Source: CAYVFC01 sp964450715
GTDB lineage: Bacteria > Myxococcota_A > Polyangia > Polyangiales > JAFGIB01
NCBI GenBank assembly: GCA_964450715.1
Contig: CAYVFC010000055.1
Coordinates: 1-46,793 of the forward strand
Reading direction: 5' to 3'
Length of the DNA stretch: 46,793 bases
Part shown: positions 25,306 through 33,853 of the stretch, piece after piece
Layout: each line of letters starts with the position of its first letter
Numbering within the stretch: the first letter of the stretch is position 1
The notes under the pieces: generated by a model
The model's input: only the letters and a program-made list of their open reading frames with translations
What the model was told of the DNA's origin: nothing
The model's database searches: none
Made by a program: the position numbers and the translations under genes

Positions 25306-25582
25306 GGCTTCGCCCCTTTCTTTTTCAGATCCAAGGATTGTCGTCGCCGGCGAATGTATGATCAACAAGGTTTGGACAGATTTCGTATCCTCGAGGATAC
25401 GCGCTTTTCTCTGACCCAAAACGCCGCGCGTTGAAACCCATTCTTTGCGCGGATTTTACGCGTAGCTTCCGCTCCTCGGTGGCCGACGACATGAATAGTC
25501 ATCAAAAAAACGAGCTGTCCATCAGAATTTGTCAGGGCATCACAAGTACGCCTCGCATCTATGCGAAGAGTAAAGGCTCTTA
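25306..25582. other. Upstream region of the PepSY-like lipoprotein, left flank of the IS
   Basis: 277 bp holding the promoter of the minus-strand lipoprotein gene and ending in the 8-bp target duplication GGCTCTTA (25575-25582). No gene is seen. The IS inserted 270 bp upstream of that gene. Confidence 0.5.
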
Positions 25583-26929
25583 GGGAATGTCCCTTTCGGT
25601 GTTGATCTGAGCTGAAAAAGTAGTGGCGGTCTTGTCGGTCCCCGAGGGAATCTCGGGGTGTCAAACACCGAAAGGAGACCGCCACCATGAAGAAGAATGC
25701 CAAGAAGAAGACGAAGAGCCAAGACCCGACCGCATCCCGGCAACTCACGTTGCACCTGGCCGCTGTGGTCCGCCGAAACCTTTACGAGTTCGTGATCCGC
25801 GAAGGGATCAAGGCGCTCGACGAGATGCTCGAACAAGACCGAGAACGGCTGTGCGGACCGGCCCATGGCAAGGGAATGCGCGGGGAGCCGGTACGCTGGG
25901 GGAAGGCGGAGGGCCGTCTGGTGATGGGGGGCCAGCGGGTACTGGTCGGCAAGCCCCGCGTGCGGCAGCAGGGCAAGGAGGTGTGCCTGCCCTCCTGGGA
26001 GCAGTTCGCCGACCAGGATCCCCTCGACGAGCGGACCTTCGAGCAGCTCGTGCTCGGCGTTTCGACCCGCGGCTACGGCCGCTCGGTCGAGCCCTTGCCC
26101 GAGGAGCTGGGGCCGCACGGAGCCAGCAAGAGCGCAGCTAGCCGCCGATTCGTCGGGACCACCCGCCGCAAGCTCGAGGACTGGCAGCGGCGGGATCTGA
26201 GCGAGCTCGGCATCGTAGCCATCATGCTCGATGCCCTGACGATCGAGGAGCACGCCGTACTCGTAGCCCTCGGTGTCGACGAAAACGCTAAAAAACACCC
26301 TCTGGGGCTCTGGTTGGGCGCTACCGAGAACAGCGGGGGTTGCGGGGCGTTGCTCGACGACCTGATCGATCGCGGGCTCGACGCCCAGCGGCCGTACCTG
26401 TTCGTCATCGACGGCAGCAAGGCTCTTCGCAAGGCCATCCGCGAGCGTTTCGGGCGGCGGGCTCTGGTGCAGCGCTGCCAGGAGCACAAGCGACGCAACG
26501 TCCTCGGGCACCTGCCCAAGCGACTGCACCCGAGCGTTTCCAAGACGATCCGCGACGCGTACCAGAGCGGATCCAAGGCGACCGCCAAGAAACGCTTGCT
26601 GCAACTCGCTGCTCGCCTGGAGAACTATCACCCGGACGCCAGCGCTTCGCTCAAGGAGGGGCTCGACGAGAGTATCCGCCGCGTGACCCGAAACGTGAAA
26701 CGCTGGCGTGACGGCAAGATGGTCAAGCGTTGGATCGCGGCGAGCGTGCTCGAAGCCCAGCGCGGCTTCCGCCGATTGCGCGGCTACAAAGGTATGCCGA
26801 TCCTCGTCCGAGCCCTTCTCGATTACGCTGAACAAATCGACCGCCTTGACGGCCAGAAGGAGGCCGCCTGATCATTATGACTCCGACAAGACCGTCCCTC
26901 CGATGATCAACACGCGGCGGGACATCCCC
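25583..26929 (+). mobile_element. Complete IS256-family insertion sequence
   Basis: 1347 bp. The ends 25583-25607 and 26905-26929 are imperfect inverted repeats matching at 19 of 25 positions (both include ATGTCCC and GTGTTGATC). The flanks 25575-25582 and 26930-26937 are the same 8 bp, GGCTCTTA, which is the target duplication length known for IS256 elements. One intact transposase gene is inside. Perfect duplication and an intact gene indicate a recent insertion. Confidence 0.93.
25687..26871 (+). CDS. IS256-family (Mutator-type) transposase
   Basis: 394 residues. ATG at 25687 preceded by AAAGGAGA. The DDE catalytic triad can be placed at Asp182 (IMLDALTIEEH), Asp242 (FVIDGSKALRKA) and Glu356 (SVLEAQRGFRRLRGYKG). 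Between them lies the family signature LGVDENAKKHPLGLWLGATE. A Lys-rich N-terminus (KKNAKKKTK) and helical DNA-binding region precede the core. Length is normal for the family (about 390-420). No frameshift or stop, so it is probably active. Confidence 0.95.
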   Translation: MKKNAKKKTKSQDPTASRQLTLHLAAVVRRNLYEFVIREGIKALDEMLEQDRERLCGPAHGKGMRGEPVRWGKAEGRLVMGGQRVLVGKPRVRQQGKEVCLPSWEQFADQDPLDERTFEQLVLGVSTRGYGRSVEPLPEELGPHGASKSAASRRFVGTTRRKLEDWQRRDLSELGIVAIMLDALTIEEHAVLVALGVDENAKKHPLGLWLGATENSGGCGALLDDLIDRGLDAQRPYLFVIDGSKALRKAIRERFGRRALVQRCQEHKRRNVLGHLPKRLHPSVSKTIRDAYQSGSKATAKKRLLQLAARLENYHPDASASLKEGLDESIRRVTRNVKRWRDGKMVKRWIAASVLEAQRGFRRLRGYKGMPILVRALLDYAEQIDRLDGQKEAA

Positions 26930-26937
26930 GGCTCTTA

Positions 26938-27287
26938 CGTCGTAAGCGTTAGACAGACCTATCTACTTTCACGCTTCACCGTTTCAAATCTGGGCGGATA
27001 CGGTTAAAGGCGCGCACTTCATTACTCCGATAGGGGTTGGACCACTGGCCCGCAGCCCTTCGAAAACGTCGGCGCCTCAATATTATGTCAGGCAATCCCG
27101 ACCGTTTTCCGACTGGCGTTACACTCGAATGACTTAGAGGACGATATCTAAAAAGGCAGCCGTTCGACAAACGGTAGGTGCGTTTTGTATCTTGCGGCTT
27201 AGGGTCGCGAAAATATCTGGATATTGACACGGGCGGTGCCGGGGATCGGAACATCCGAAGAACCGGTTCGGGCGGCAGGCCGACTCG
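26938..27287. other. Intergenic region between IS256 element and acetylation genes
   Basis: 350 bp with no credible ORF. A small inverted repeat CCGTT/AACGG is near 27164. TTGACA at 27224 could be a -35 element for the MBOAT gene, but no good -10 is seen at the right distance. Confidence 0.4.
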
Positions 27288-28733
27288 ATGCTCTTCAACT
27301 CCATCCATTTCGTATTCTTCTTCCCCGTGGTGGCCGCGGCCCACTTCGCCCTACCCCACCGGTTTCGTTGGGCATTGTTGCTTGCGGCCAGCTACTACTT
27401 CTACATGTCGTGGGAGCCCGCCTACGCCATTCTCATCTTCGCCTCGACCCTGATCGACTACCTGGCCGCCATTCAGATCGGCCGGGCGGCGAGCGCCGCG
27501 AAACGCAGGGCGTTCCTGCTCTTCAGCCTGCTGGGGAACTTCGGGCTTCTATTCGCCTTCAAGTACTTCAACTTCGTGAGCAGCAGCATCGATGCGTTCC
27601 TGGGGCTCTGCGACGTGCCGCATTCCTCCATCCAGCTGAACGTCCTGTTGCCGATCGGCATCTCCTTCTACACGTTCCAGAGCGTGAGCTACACCATCGA
27701 CGTGTACCGCGGCATAAGGCAGCCCGAGAGGCACCTCGGTATCTTCGCCCTCTATGTGTCGTTCTTTCCACAACTCGTGGCCGGTCCCATCGAACGGGCC
27801 GACCATCTGCTTCCCCAGTTCTTCCAGAAGCAAGCGTTCGACCCGGCCCGGGTCCGGGACGGCCTGTTGCTGATGGGCGCCGGGTTCTACAAGAAGCTGG
27901 TGATCGCCGACCGGCTCGGCATCTACGTCGACGAGGTTTACGCCAATCCGGCCGAGTACGGAGGGCTGCCTTTCGTGATCGCCGCCTACGCATTTACCTT
28001 CCAGGTTTTCGCGGACTTTTCTGGATACGCCGACATCGCCATCGGCGCCGCCCAGGTGATGGGCTACGAGCTCAAGGAGAATTTCAGACGGCCGTTCCAC
28101 GCGAAGTCCATGGCCGAGTTCTGGCGACGCTGGCATATCACGCTGTCGAACTGGTTCCGGGACTACATCTACTTCCCCCTGGGAGGCAACCGCGTGTCCG
28201 CGGGGCGCCACTACCGGAACCTTTTCGTCGTGTTCACGGTCTCGGGGCTGTGGCACGGCGCGGCCTGGAACTTCGTGATCTTCGGAGCGCTGCACGGACT
28301 ATACCTGATCGTGGGAGACCTGACCCGGGCCGCGCGGGAGCGTGTCGTTCGCGCGCTGTTCCCCCCGCGGTTCGAGCCCCTGCACCGGCTGATCCAGATG
28401 ATCATCGTATTTCACCTGTTCGGCGTGGCCCTGATCCTGTTCCGTGCCCCTTCTCTCGGCGACGCCTACCGTCTCGTATCCACGACGCTGCAGCGGTTTT
28501 CGCTGGCAGATCCCACGGCGTTCGAACCGCTGCCGGCCAGCGGGTTGATCCTGGCACTGCTGGCTATCGCGGCCATGGAAGCGGTTCATCTGATGCAGCT
28601 CCGCGCACCCATTCGTTCGCGACTGGCGGCCATGCCGCTACCGGTGCGGTGGACGACGTACCTCGCGTTCGGGTTCGGCATCTTGCTCTGCGGGGCGTTC
28701 ACCTCCGAGAAGTTCGTCTACTTCCAGTTCTGA
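27288..28733 (+). CDS. MBOAT family O-acyltransferase (AlgI-like)
   Basis: 481 residues, normal for the family. Multi-pass membrane protein with about ten helices. Signature segments: LLPIGISFYTFQSVSYTIDVYRG in the middle, FFPQLVAGPIERA (about 159-171), FWRRWHITLSNWFRDYIYFPLGG (about 278-300) and SGLWHGAAWNF with the conserved His323. AlgI-type proteins move acetyl groups across the inner membrane for O-acetylation of exopolysaccharide or lipid-linked sugars. The next gene overlaps the stop by one base (TGATG) and encodes an SGNH-like partner, as in alginate and peptidoglycan acetylation systems. The substrate glycan is unknown. Confidence 0.93.
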   Translation: MLFNSIHFVFFFPVVAAAHFALPHRFRWALLLAASYYFYMSWEPAYAILIFASTLIDYLAAIQIGRAASAAKRRAFLLFSLLGNFGLLFAFKYFNFVSSSIDAFLGLCDVPHSSIQLNVLLPIGISFYTFQSVSYTIDVYRGIRQPERHLGIFALYVSFFPQLVAGPIERADHLLPQFFQKQAFDPARVRDGLLLMGAGFYKKLVIADRLGIYVDEVYANPAEYGGLPFVIAAYAFTFQVFADFSGYADIAIGAAQVMGYELKENFRRPFHAKSMAEFWRRWHITLSNWFRDYIYFPLGGNRVSAGRHYRNLFVVFTVSGLWHGAAWNFVIFGALHGLYLIVGDLTRAARERVVRALFPPRFEPLHRLIQMIIVFHLFGVALILFRAPSLGDAYRLVSTTLQRFSLADPTAFEPLPASGLILALLAIAAMEAVHLMQLRAPIRSRLAAMPLPVRWTTYLAFGFGILLCGAFTSEKFVYFQF

Positions 28734-29752
28734 TGCGAAGAATAAACCGTACATATGCCAGGGCGGTACTGTTCACGGCACTCGCGGTGGCGATTCACCT
28801 CGGTCTGAGCCATTTCTACCTGGAACGGGTGCTGCCGCTCGATTTTCCGATCGAGCGGGATCGCGCGTTTGCGGGCGCTGTTGACCGGACCGACATCGCG
28901 TTGATGGGGAACAGTCACGTCGGCCTCGAGCTCTTGCCCCGGGACATCCCGCGATCGTACAACTTCGCCTGGCTCGGCGAGGGGTACATGGTCACCTACT
29001 ACCGTCTCCAGAAGCTGATCGGGCAATACGGGCGCCCTTTTGGCACGGTCGTGCTCCAGGTCGAGCAGCACTCGTTCGGCGCGGCCGAGATGGAGCAGCT
29101 GGACTCGCCCTACTGGGCGCGGTACGTGGACTTCCTCGACCTGTACCAGCAAACCGGCGAGCCGTGGCGCCTTTTCACCGCGTGGTTTCAGTACGCTGCC
29201 TTTCCCTACGCTGGACGCATGGAGGAGATCGGCAGGTACTTCGTAGGCGGCAACGCGTCAGAGTCGGAACGACTCGAGGTGATGGACGCGGACTTCAGCC
29301 TCCGCAGCGACCCCGACGCGGACGCCCGCCTCCTGGCGAAAAGGCTTTTCCGCGGAACGACATGGTTCAGCGACGACACGGTGCGGTATTTCCAGGCGAT
29401 CCTGGACCTCTGCCGCCGACACGAGATCCGGGTGGTTTTGATCCGTTTTCCGGTTTCGAGTCGCTACTGGAAGCAGGCGGCCTACCTCGCGCCGCCGTAC
29501 AAGTGGGATATCAAGGTCGGCAGGCTCCTGGCGAGCGCAAACGGCTCGACCGTCCTGGACTACCATGACCTCTACCTGGACCGGGACGACCTGTTCATGG
29601 ACCCGCACCATCTGAACAAGAAGGGCGTCAGCATGTTCTCGGCGCGCGTGGGGCAGGATCTCAGAAATATCGGCGTTGTCAGACCCGTGCACGGGACACC
29701 GGCCCGTGAGCATCCGCGCGGGTTTTCCGGACGAGGAACTCCGAAGAACTGA
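28733..29752 (+). CDS. SGNH/AlgJ-like periplasmic acetylation protein
   Basis: 339 residues; ATG overlaps the MBOAT stop. One N-terminal membrane anchor (AVLFTALAVAIHLGLSHFYL) puts the rest in the periplasm. GNSH at 59-62 gives the catalytic Ser61 of an SGNH-type active site, and DPHHLNKKG at about 290 gives the Asp/His pair (D290-X2-H293). Known partners of AlgI-like MBOAT proteins take the acetyl group in the periplasm and pass it to the polymer. The C-terminal 40 residues after the catalytic motif are basic and look unstructured. Confidence 0.85.
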   Translation: MRRINRTYARAVLFTALAVAIHLGLSHFYLERVLPLDFPIERDRAFAGAVDRTDIALMGNSHVGLELLPRDIPRSYNFAWLGEGYMVTYYRLQKLIGQYGRPFGTVVLQVEQHSFGAAEMEQLDSPYWARYVDFLDLYQQTGEPWRLFTAWFQYAAFPYAGRMEEIGRYFVGGNASESERLEVMDADFSLRSDPDADARLLAKRLFRGTTWFSDDTVRYFQAILDLCRRHEIRVVLIRFPVSSRYWKQAAYLAPPYKWDIKVGRLLASANGSTVLDYHDLYLDRDDLFMDPHHLNKKGVSMFSARVGQDLRNIGVVRPVHGTPAREHPRGFSGRGTPKN

Positions 29753-29892
29753 GTTACGGTCCCCTGAACAGTGCCCGCGCGCCAGCTCGGTTTCCTGACC
29801 GGTACCGGCAGCAGCCACTATTCAATCCGCCCCCGGACCGCTGGCCTTATCGAACGGTGCGCCCCCGCCCGGTCGACCAGGCCAGCTCCGTA

Positions 29893-31326
29893 TCAATCGT
29901 CGAGCAGGATCAGGCTCGAGCCTTCCGTGTCCGACTTCCAGCGAGGGACGCGCACCGTGGTCTGGTTGAAAACGAACTCGACCGGCGAAGCGTCGGAAGT
30001 CGGGAGCGACACGTTGACAGCGCTCACGAAAAACAGCGAACCGACCTCCGCGATGCGCGAAAGCGGGGCTTGCCCGTTGTCGAATCCGAAGAGCCCGATG
30101 AGCTGAAGGCTCTCGGGGGCGACCTCCGCCGTGAGCACCTCGTCGCCGTTGACGGTGAGGCTGTCGGAACCGTGTCCGCCGGGATCGGCCTGGCTGATCA
30201 TCGCGCGGTGGGTATGCATGACGATGAACCCGGTCTGGCTGTCCGTGTAGGGGATCTTACCGACAAAGGTACTCGCCGCGAAGCTTCCCAGGATCGGCAC
30301 GGCCTTCAGGTACATGAGGTGGGTGGAACGGCGGAAGGGCCCTCGATAGGTGTGCTGAGGGCGCCCGGGCTCGCCCGGCGCCGGGGCCTCGCCCGCCTCG
30401 GGCTCGAAAAACTCGTAACGAGCGTCCGGCTTGGCGGTAAACGGCCCCCAGGAGCCGTCCGAACCGGTCACGAACTCGAAATCCGGCTCCCCGCGCAACC
30501 GATCGCCCGTCTCCGAATCCACCTCGTAGATCCCGATCGTCACTCCCGCGTGCGGCGTGTTGTCCGAGAGGTTCTTGTAGAAGCCGGAGACCTCTATGTG
30601 GTCCTCCGGAACGACGTCCAAAGTGTCGGGCGGCTCGCCGTTGAAGAGCTCGTACATCGCCGCGAACGATTCCTTGCAGGTGAGCACGGCCACGTGGTCG
30701 TGGTAACCGATGTCGGGATTATCCGCCGGAGTCCCGTCCGGTCCGGGGCTCGCCACGCTCTTCTGGTTTCCCCCGACAAAGTCGCCTTCCGAGGAGAGGT
30801 TCACCTGGGGCACCGATACGGGGAGGCCCCCGCCCGCCGCCTGGGCGTAGTGCTCGATCTTTGCGGCGCGCGCCGGGTCCGAGAGATATCCGGCGGACAT
30901 TCCCGTGCCGAACGAGTGTCCGACGAGATCGAGGGTGTCGAAGCCGGAGTCGGCAAGAAACGCGTCGACCGCCTCGTCGAGTCGACCCAGGGTCTCGTCC
31001 GTCTCGCTCTGCGGAGCGCCGCCGAACGCCAGGTAGGTCGCGTCGTAGTCGAAGGCGCGGATCGACGCCCGACAGTAACCGTTCGAGGTGAAGCGCTGGG
31101 CCTGGAGCTCGAAGTTATCCCCGCCACCCATGATACCGTGGACGAACATGATGGGACGCCTCGTCTCGTCGCACTGCTCGACGACCGTGCCGGTGTCCGG
31201 GAGCGCCGCGGCGTCAGCCGCCGCATCGGGACTTTCGGACGGGCTCGACTCGTCGCTCGAGCAGGCGGCGGCGAGCAGCGAAACCGCCGCAAATAAAACG
31301 AGCCGGTTTTCGGCGGGCATGGCCAT
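29893..31326 (-). CDS. Lipase-like alpha/beta-hydrolase lipoprotein
   Basis: 477 residues. ATG at 31326 has AAGGAGATCC just upstream. Lipobox AAAC (Cys22), short acidic linker, then an alpha/beta-hydrolase core: PIMFVHGIMGGGDN (oxyanion HG), nucleophile GHSFG with Ser138, and further hydrolase residues beyond. The second half (about 240-470) contains a beta-sandwich-like insert (TIGIYEVDSETGDRLRG, YEFFEPEAGE) of the kind that follows lipases acting on exported substrates. It is likely a surface esterase or lipase. The stop lies 140 bp from the acetylation gene pair on the opposite strand, so no operon link. Confidence 0.85.
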   Translation of the reverse strand: MAMPAENRLVLFAAVSLLAAACSSDESSPSESPDAAADAAALPDTGTVVEQCDETRRPIMFVHGIMGGGDNFELQAQRFTSNGYCRASIRAFDYDATYLAFGGAPQSETDETLGRLDEAVDAFLADSGFDTLDLVGHSFGTGMSAGYLSDPARAAKIEHYAQAAGGGLPVSVPQVNLSSEGDFVGGNQKSVASPGPDGTPADNPDIGYHDHVAVLTCKESFAAMYELFNGEPPDTLDVVPEDHIEVSGFYKNLSDNTPHAGVTIGIYEVDSETGDRLRGEPDFEFVTGSDGSWGPFTAKPDARYEFFEPEAGEAPAPGEPGRPQHTYRGPFRRSTHLMYLKAVPILGSFAASTFVGKIPYTDSQTGFIVMHTHRAMISQADPGGHGSDSLTVNGDEVLTAEVAPESLQLIGLFGFDNGQAPLSRIAEVGSLFFVSAVNVSLPTSDASPVEFVFNQTTVRVPRWKSDTEGSSLILLDD

Positions 31327-31405
31327 GAGGATCTCCTTGCGGAAGGCTGGAAACCGAAGATCTTATTCACAATTCAGTTTTTTACAACGAGGTCGCCGCG
31401 CCGTT

Positions 31406-31651
31406 CTACAGTCTGATCGACAGGTAGTCGCGGGGGCAATCCGCGATCGAGGTCGTCGGGGGGCAGTTGCAGCTCGTGCCGAGATTACCTACAAACCACT
31501 CGGCTTCGCATATCGTGAGCGAAACCCATCGGACACCGACGGAGCCGGCGAGGTAGATGTTGACCGGCATTATGTAGCAGGTCACGCCCGCGCCGAGGCC
31601 GTCGAAGTAGAGCGTCGTATCGCTCGCCTCTCCCGGATCAGTGCCGTCCAC
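31406..31651 (-). CDS. Small Cys-containing ORF, possibly a gene fragment
   Basis: 81 residues from a GTG at 31651, no clear ribosome site. The reading (DTTLYFDGLGAGVTCYIMPV, SLTICEAEWFVGNLG, CNCPPTTSIADCPRDYLSIRL) is protein-like, with six cysteines. The frame stays open upstream to about 31846 but becomes poor in composition, without a start or signal peptide. It may be the 3' part of a secreted-protein gene that has lost its front. I do not recognise the family. Confidence 0.35.
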   Translation of the reverse strand: MDGTDPGEASDTTLYFDGLGAGVTCYIMPVNIYLAGSVGVRWVSLTICEAEWFVGNLGTSCNCPPTTSIADCPRDYLSIRL

Positions 31652-31781
31652 GGGCAGCTCGATCGCCCTCGACTTCCATATCGAGGTTCCCGGGGTGCGG
31701 GGGGAAGGCCTGTTCTTCGGCGGAACGGGAGCAGTTCCGGCGGCAGAAACGGGAATTACCGCGGCATTTTTCCGGCGGCAG

Positions 31782-31809
31782 TTGACTATTTTTTCACGTA
31801 GGTTACGAT
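31782..31809 (+). promoter_or_regulatory. Sigma70-like promoter of the mobile-element genes
   Basis: TTGACT (31782-31787), 16-bp spacer containing a T-run, TACGAT (31804-31809), close to the TTGACA/TATAAT consensus and in an AT-rich patch unusual for this GC-rich sequence. It would give a leader of about 120 nt before the ATG at 31935. Confidence 0.55.
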
Positions 31810-31818
31810 ATATCGTAA
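31803..31818. promoter_or_regulatory. Perfect 16-bp palindrome overlapping the -10 element
   Basis: TTACGATATATCGTAA is fully self-complementary and covers the -10 box of the promoter above, the usual place for a repressor operator. The regulator that binds it is not identified in the window. Confidence 0.6.
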
Positions 31819-31934
31819 ATCGCTCTTTGGATGCGGTCCGGTGTTATTGCAGAAACCGGGGGTCACCGACGAGCCGGGGCAGAGTGCCGGAAAACACCGC
31901 CCGGGCGCCCTGGCCAGCACTCTGGGAGGGAACC

Positions 31935-32381
31935 ATGGCAAGAGAACGCGTTTTCTTTCGCTGCCCGTTTTGCGGGTCGCTCAGGCGCCAGAAAGAGGAG
32001 GAGGAGACCCCGGACGACGGTTTCGGAGGCATCACCATGTCCGGGCCTTTGCAGGTCTCGATCCAGACCATCACCAGCGAGGGCCGGGGGCGGATCCGGA
32101 ACCGTTGGGAGCATCTGGATGTTGACGACTGGCTGAGGCAAGACGAGCTAGAGGATTTTCTGAGCGAACTCATTCAGAACGCCGAGGGCGTTGTCCGGAA
32201 ACTGAAGGCCGAATGGCTCCGTTGTACCGACAGGGAATGGCCCGAAGACGACGAGCAGGAACAAGGGGACGAAAACGGAAACGAATACTATGGCGAGGAA
32301 GAAAGCGAGGAAGCAGAGGAAGAGGCAATGGAGGACACGCCTCTGATGAAGTTTCTGAGGCGGTCTAACCTTCGAAAATGA
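31935..32381 (+). CDS. Small acidic protein with CxxC motif, mobile-element cargo
   Basis: 148 residues. ATG at 31935 follows GGGAGGGAACC. N-terminus RCPFCGS with a single CxxC, a middle part that looks helical (DVDDWLRQDELEDFLSELI), then an acidic tail (EDDEQEQGDENG, EESEEAEEEAMED). I do not recognise a family. One CxxC could form half of a zinc knuckle in a dimer. It is the first gene after the palindrome-bearing promoter and likely part of the integrative element. Confidence 0.6.
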   Translation: MARERVFFRCPFCGSLRRQKEEEETPDDGFGGITMSGPLQVSIQTITSEGRGRIRNRWEHLDVDDWLRQDELEDFLSELIQNAEGVVRKLKAEWLRCTDREWPEDDEQEQGDENGNEYYGEEESEEAEEEAMEDTPLMKFLRRSNLRK

Positions 32382-32470
32382 TGAAACGGAATCCAGCAAC
32401 CCCTCGAATTCCGCACGGCGTCGAGATATGTTGCCGATGATGCTTCGAATCGTGGCTGCCGGGAAAGAAA

Positions 32471-33400
32471 ATGACATCGAGACAACGGAGCAAGGCGAGC
32501 AAGGTTGGATGGAAGCCGCGGCCGATTCCGGTCCGCGAGCCCGCCGAGATCGGTTCTGTCTACCACTGGAGCGATGCGTTCCGGACGCTCTACTACGCCT
32601 ATTTTTCCGGGCCGCGCGCTCACCTGCGGGATCTATGCGATTTCACGCCCAGATCGCCTTTTTTCGGTTGTCGCTGCGTGACGGTTACCAACGAAAGCGG
32701 GAACGAGGAGAGGAAGTGGACGTATGGTATGAACTCCGGCCATGGCGGCCGAACCGCGTACGCTGCCAAAGACATTGAAAAAGCTCCTTTCGGGCGTTAC
32801 GGAGAACCCGTCGACGAACTAGGCGTCGAGTGGCTGGAGCAAGTAGACGAGCTTATCCGGTTGATCATCGAGCACGAGGGACTGCGCAAGTACGCTCAAC
32901 ACTGGAACGAGGTGGGCCATGTTCCGCTCTCGCTTTTTCCGGTCGAAAACCCGGAGACCCACATATCGGAAGAACAGGACCGGAGAAACCTGCGAAACGC
33001 GCTGTTCGGTGGAATCGTGGGGTTCGATACTACCCCCGAGGGTGGATCCGAGCCGGTCACCCTGGCGAGGATTAACCTGTATATTCCATCGACAGACGTG
33101 GAGGATGCAGGCGCCGAGTTCGAGTCGAAGTCGTACACGCCGAGAGAGGGCGGCTGGCGCGACATCGTGATCGAAGCCCTCGGCAAGACCTGCCGCCAGC
33201 CCGGCGACGTGACCATGGAGAAGGTCGTTCTCCTGCTGGAGCGTGCCGGCATCGTGATGCAGATCACGGGCGAGACGAGGAAGGACAAGAAGGTGAATCT
33301 GAGATACCCGGACGGGGCCACGATCGCCGAGGGAATCGCCCTCAAGACCTTCGAGAACCTGGTCACGAAGATTCGCGGCGGGTCCATCCCACTTGGTTGA
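32471..33400 (+). CDS. Hypothetical protein of the integrative element
   Basis: 309 residues from the ATG at 32471, 89 bp after the previous gene. No signal peptide or membrane helix. Features: basic N-terminus (SRQRSKASKVGWKPRP), an FGCRCV cysteine pair, a middle region with VEWLEQVDELIRLIIEHEG, and a C-terminal about 75 residues (GWRDIVIEALGKTC, MEKVVLLLERAGIVMQITG, VNLRYPDG) that could be a winged-helix-like domain. I do not recognise the family. Its position before xis and int suggests an element-specific role such as replication, regulation or defence; none can be assigned. Confidence 0.65.
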   Translation: MTSRQRSKASKVGWKPRPIPVREPAEIGSVYHWSDAFRTLYYAYFSGPRAHLRDLCDFTPRSPFFGCRCVTVTNESGNEERKWTYGMNSGHGGRTAYAAKDIEKAPFGRYGEPVDELGVEWLEQVDELIRLIIEHEGLRKYAQHWNEVGHVPLSLFPVENPETHISEEQDRRNLRNALFGGIVGFDTTPEGGSEPVTLARINLYIPSTDVEDAGAEFESKSYTPREGGWRDIVIEALGKTCRQPGDVTMEKVVLLLERAGIVMQITGETRKDKKVNLRYPDGATIAEGIALKTFENLVTKIRGGSIPLG

Positions 33401-33562
33401 CGTGGGAACCCGTAAATTCGCGATTCGGTCAAGAACGGTCGGGGGATAAGAGCGGTAATAGGGCGGCGAAACGGGTAGAGCGCGCCGGCCGGTTTCCCAC
33501 TTTCGGAAAGTGGGAAGCCCCGGGAAAAGCAGGACGGTCCATACGCTGCGAAACTGCAAGGT

Positions 33563-33853
33563 ATGGACGTAAAAGCCAGCAGCGGGTGCGGGAGAAACCG
33601 GTTCGAGGTATTGCCGACCGCGCCCCCGCCTGCCGGTAGCGAGCGGACGCCCCCAGGGCTCCCGGGCCTGCTGAGCGTGGCCGAGGTGGCCGGGTGGCTC
33701 AGGACCTCGACCAAGGCCGTCTACGCCATGGCCGCCCGGGGACAGATCCCTGCCCCGATCCGCATCGGGCGCCGCCTGCTCTTCGAGCGTGAAAAGCTGC
33801 TAAGCTGGCTGGAGGAAAGGCGCGCGGTATCGCCGACGGAGTTGCGGCGATGA
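33563..33853 (+). CDS. Excisionase / AlpA-like helix-turn-helix protein
   Basis: 96 residues. After a Pro-rich N-terminus, residues about 36-86 form a MerR-like HTH of the helix_turn_helix_17 type: LLSVAEVAGWLRTSTKAVY, ARGQIPAPIRIGRRLLF, EREKLLSWLEE. Such proteins act as recombination directionality factors or regulators beside integrases. Stop and integrase start overlap by ATGA, so the two are coupled. The ATG at 33563 has no clear ribosome site; a later start before LLSVAEV is possible. Confidence 0.85.
   Translation: MDVKASSGCGRNRFEVLPTAPPPAGSERTPPGLPGLLSVAEVAGWLRTSTKAVYAMAARGQIPAPIRIGRRLLFEREKLLSWLEERRAVSPTELRR

Noticed and set aside
24382..25434. Plus-strand frame opposite the PepSY-like lipoprotein
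   Set aside because: Mirror of the Gly-rich linker and PepSY-like repeats; no independent evidence of coding.
29857..31296. Long plus-strand frame opposite the lipase-like gene
   Set aside because: Shadow of the gene that has the lipobox, GHSFG nucleophile and ribosome site.
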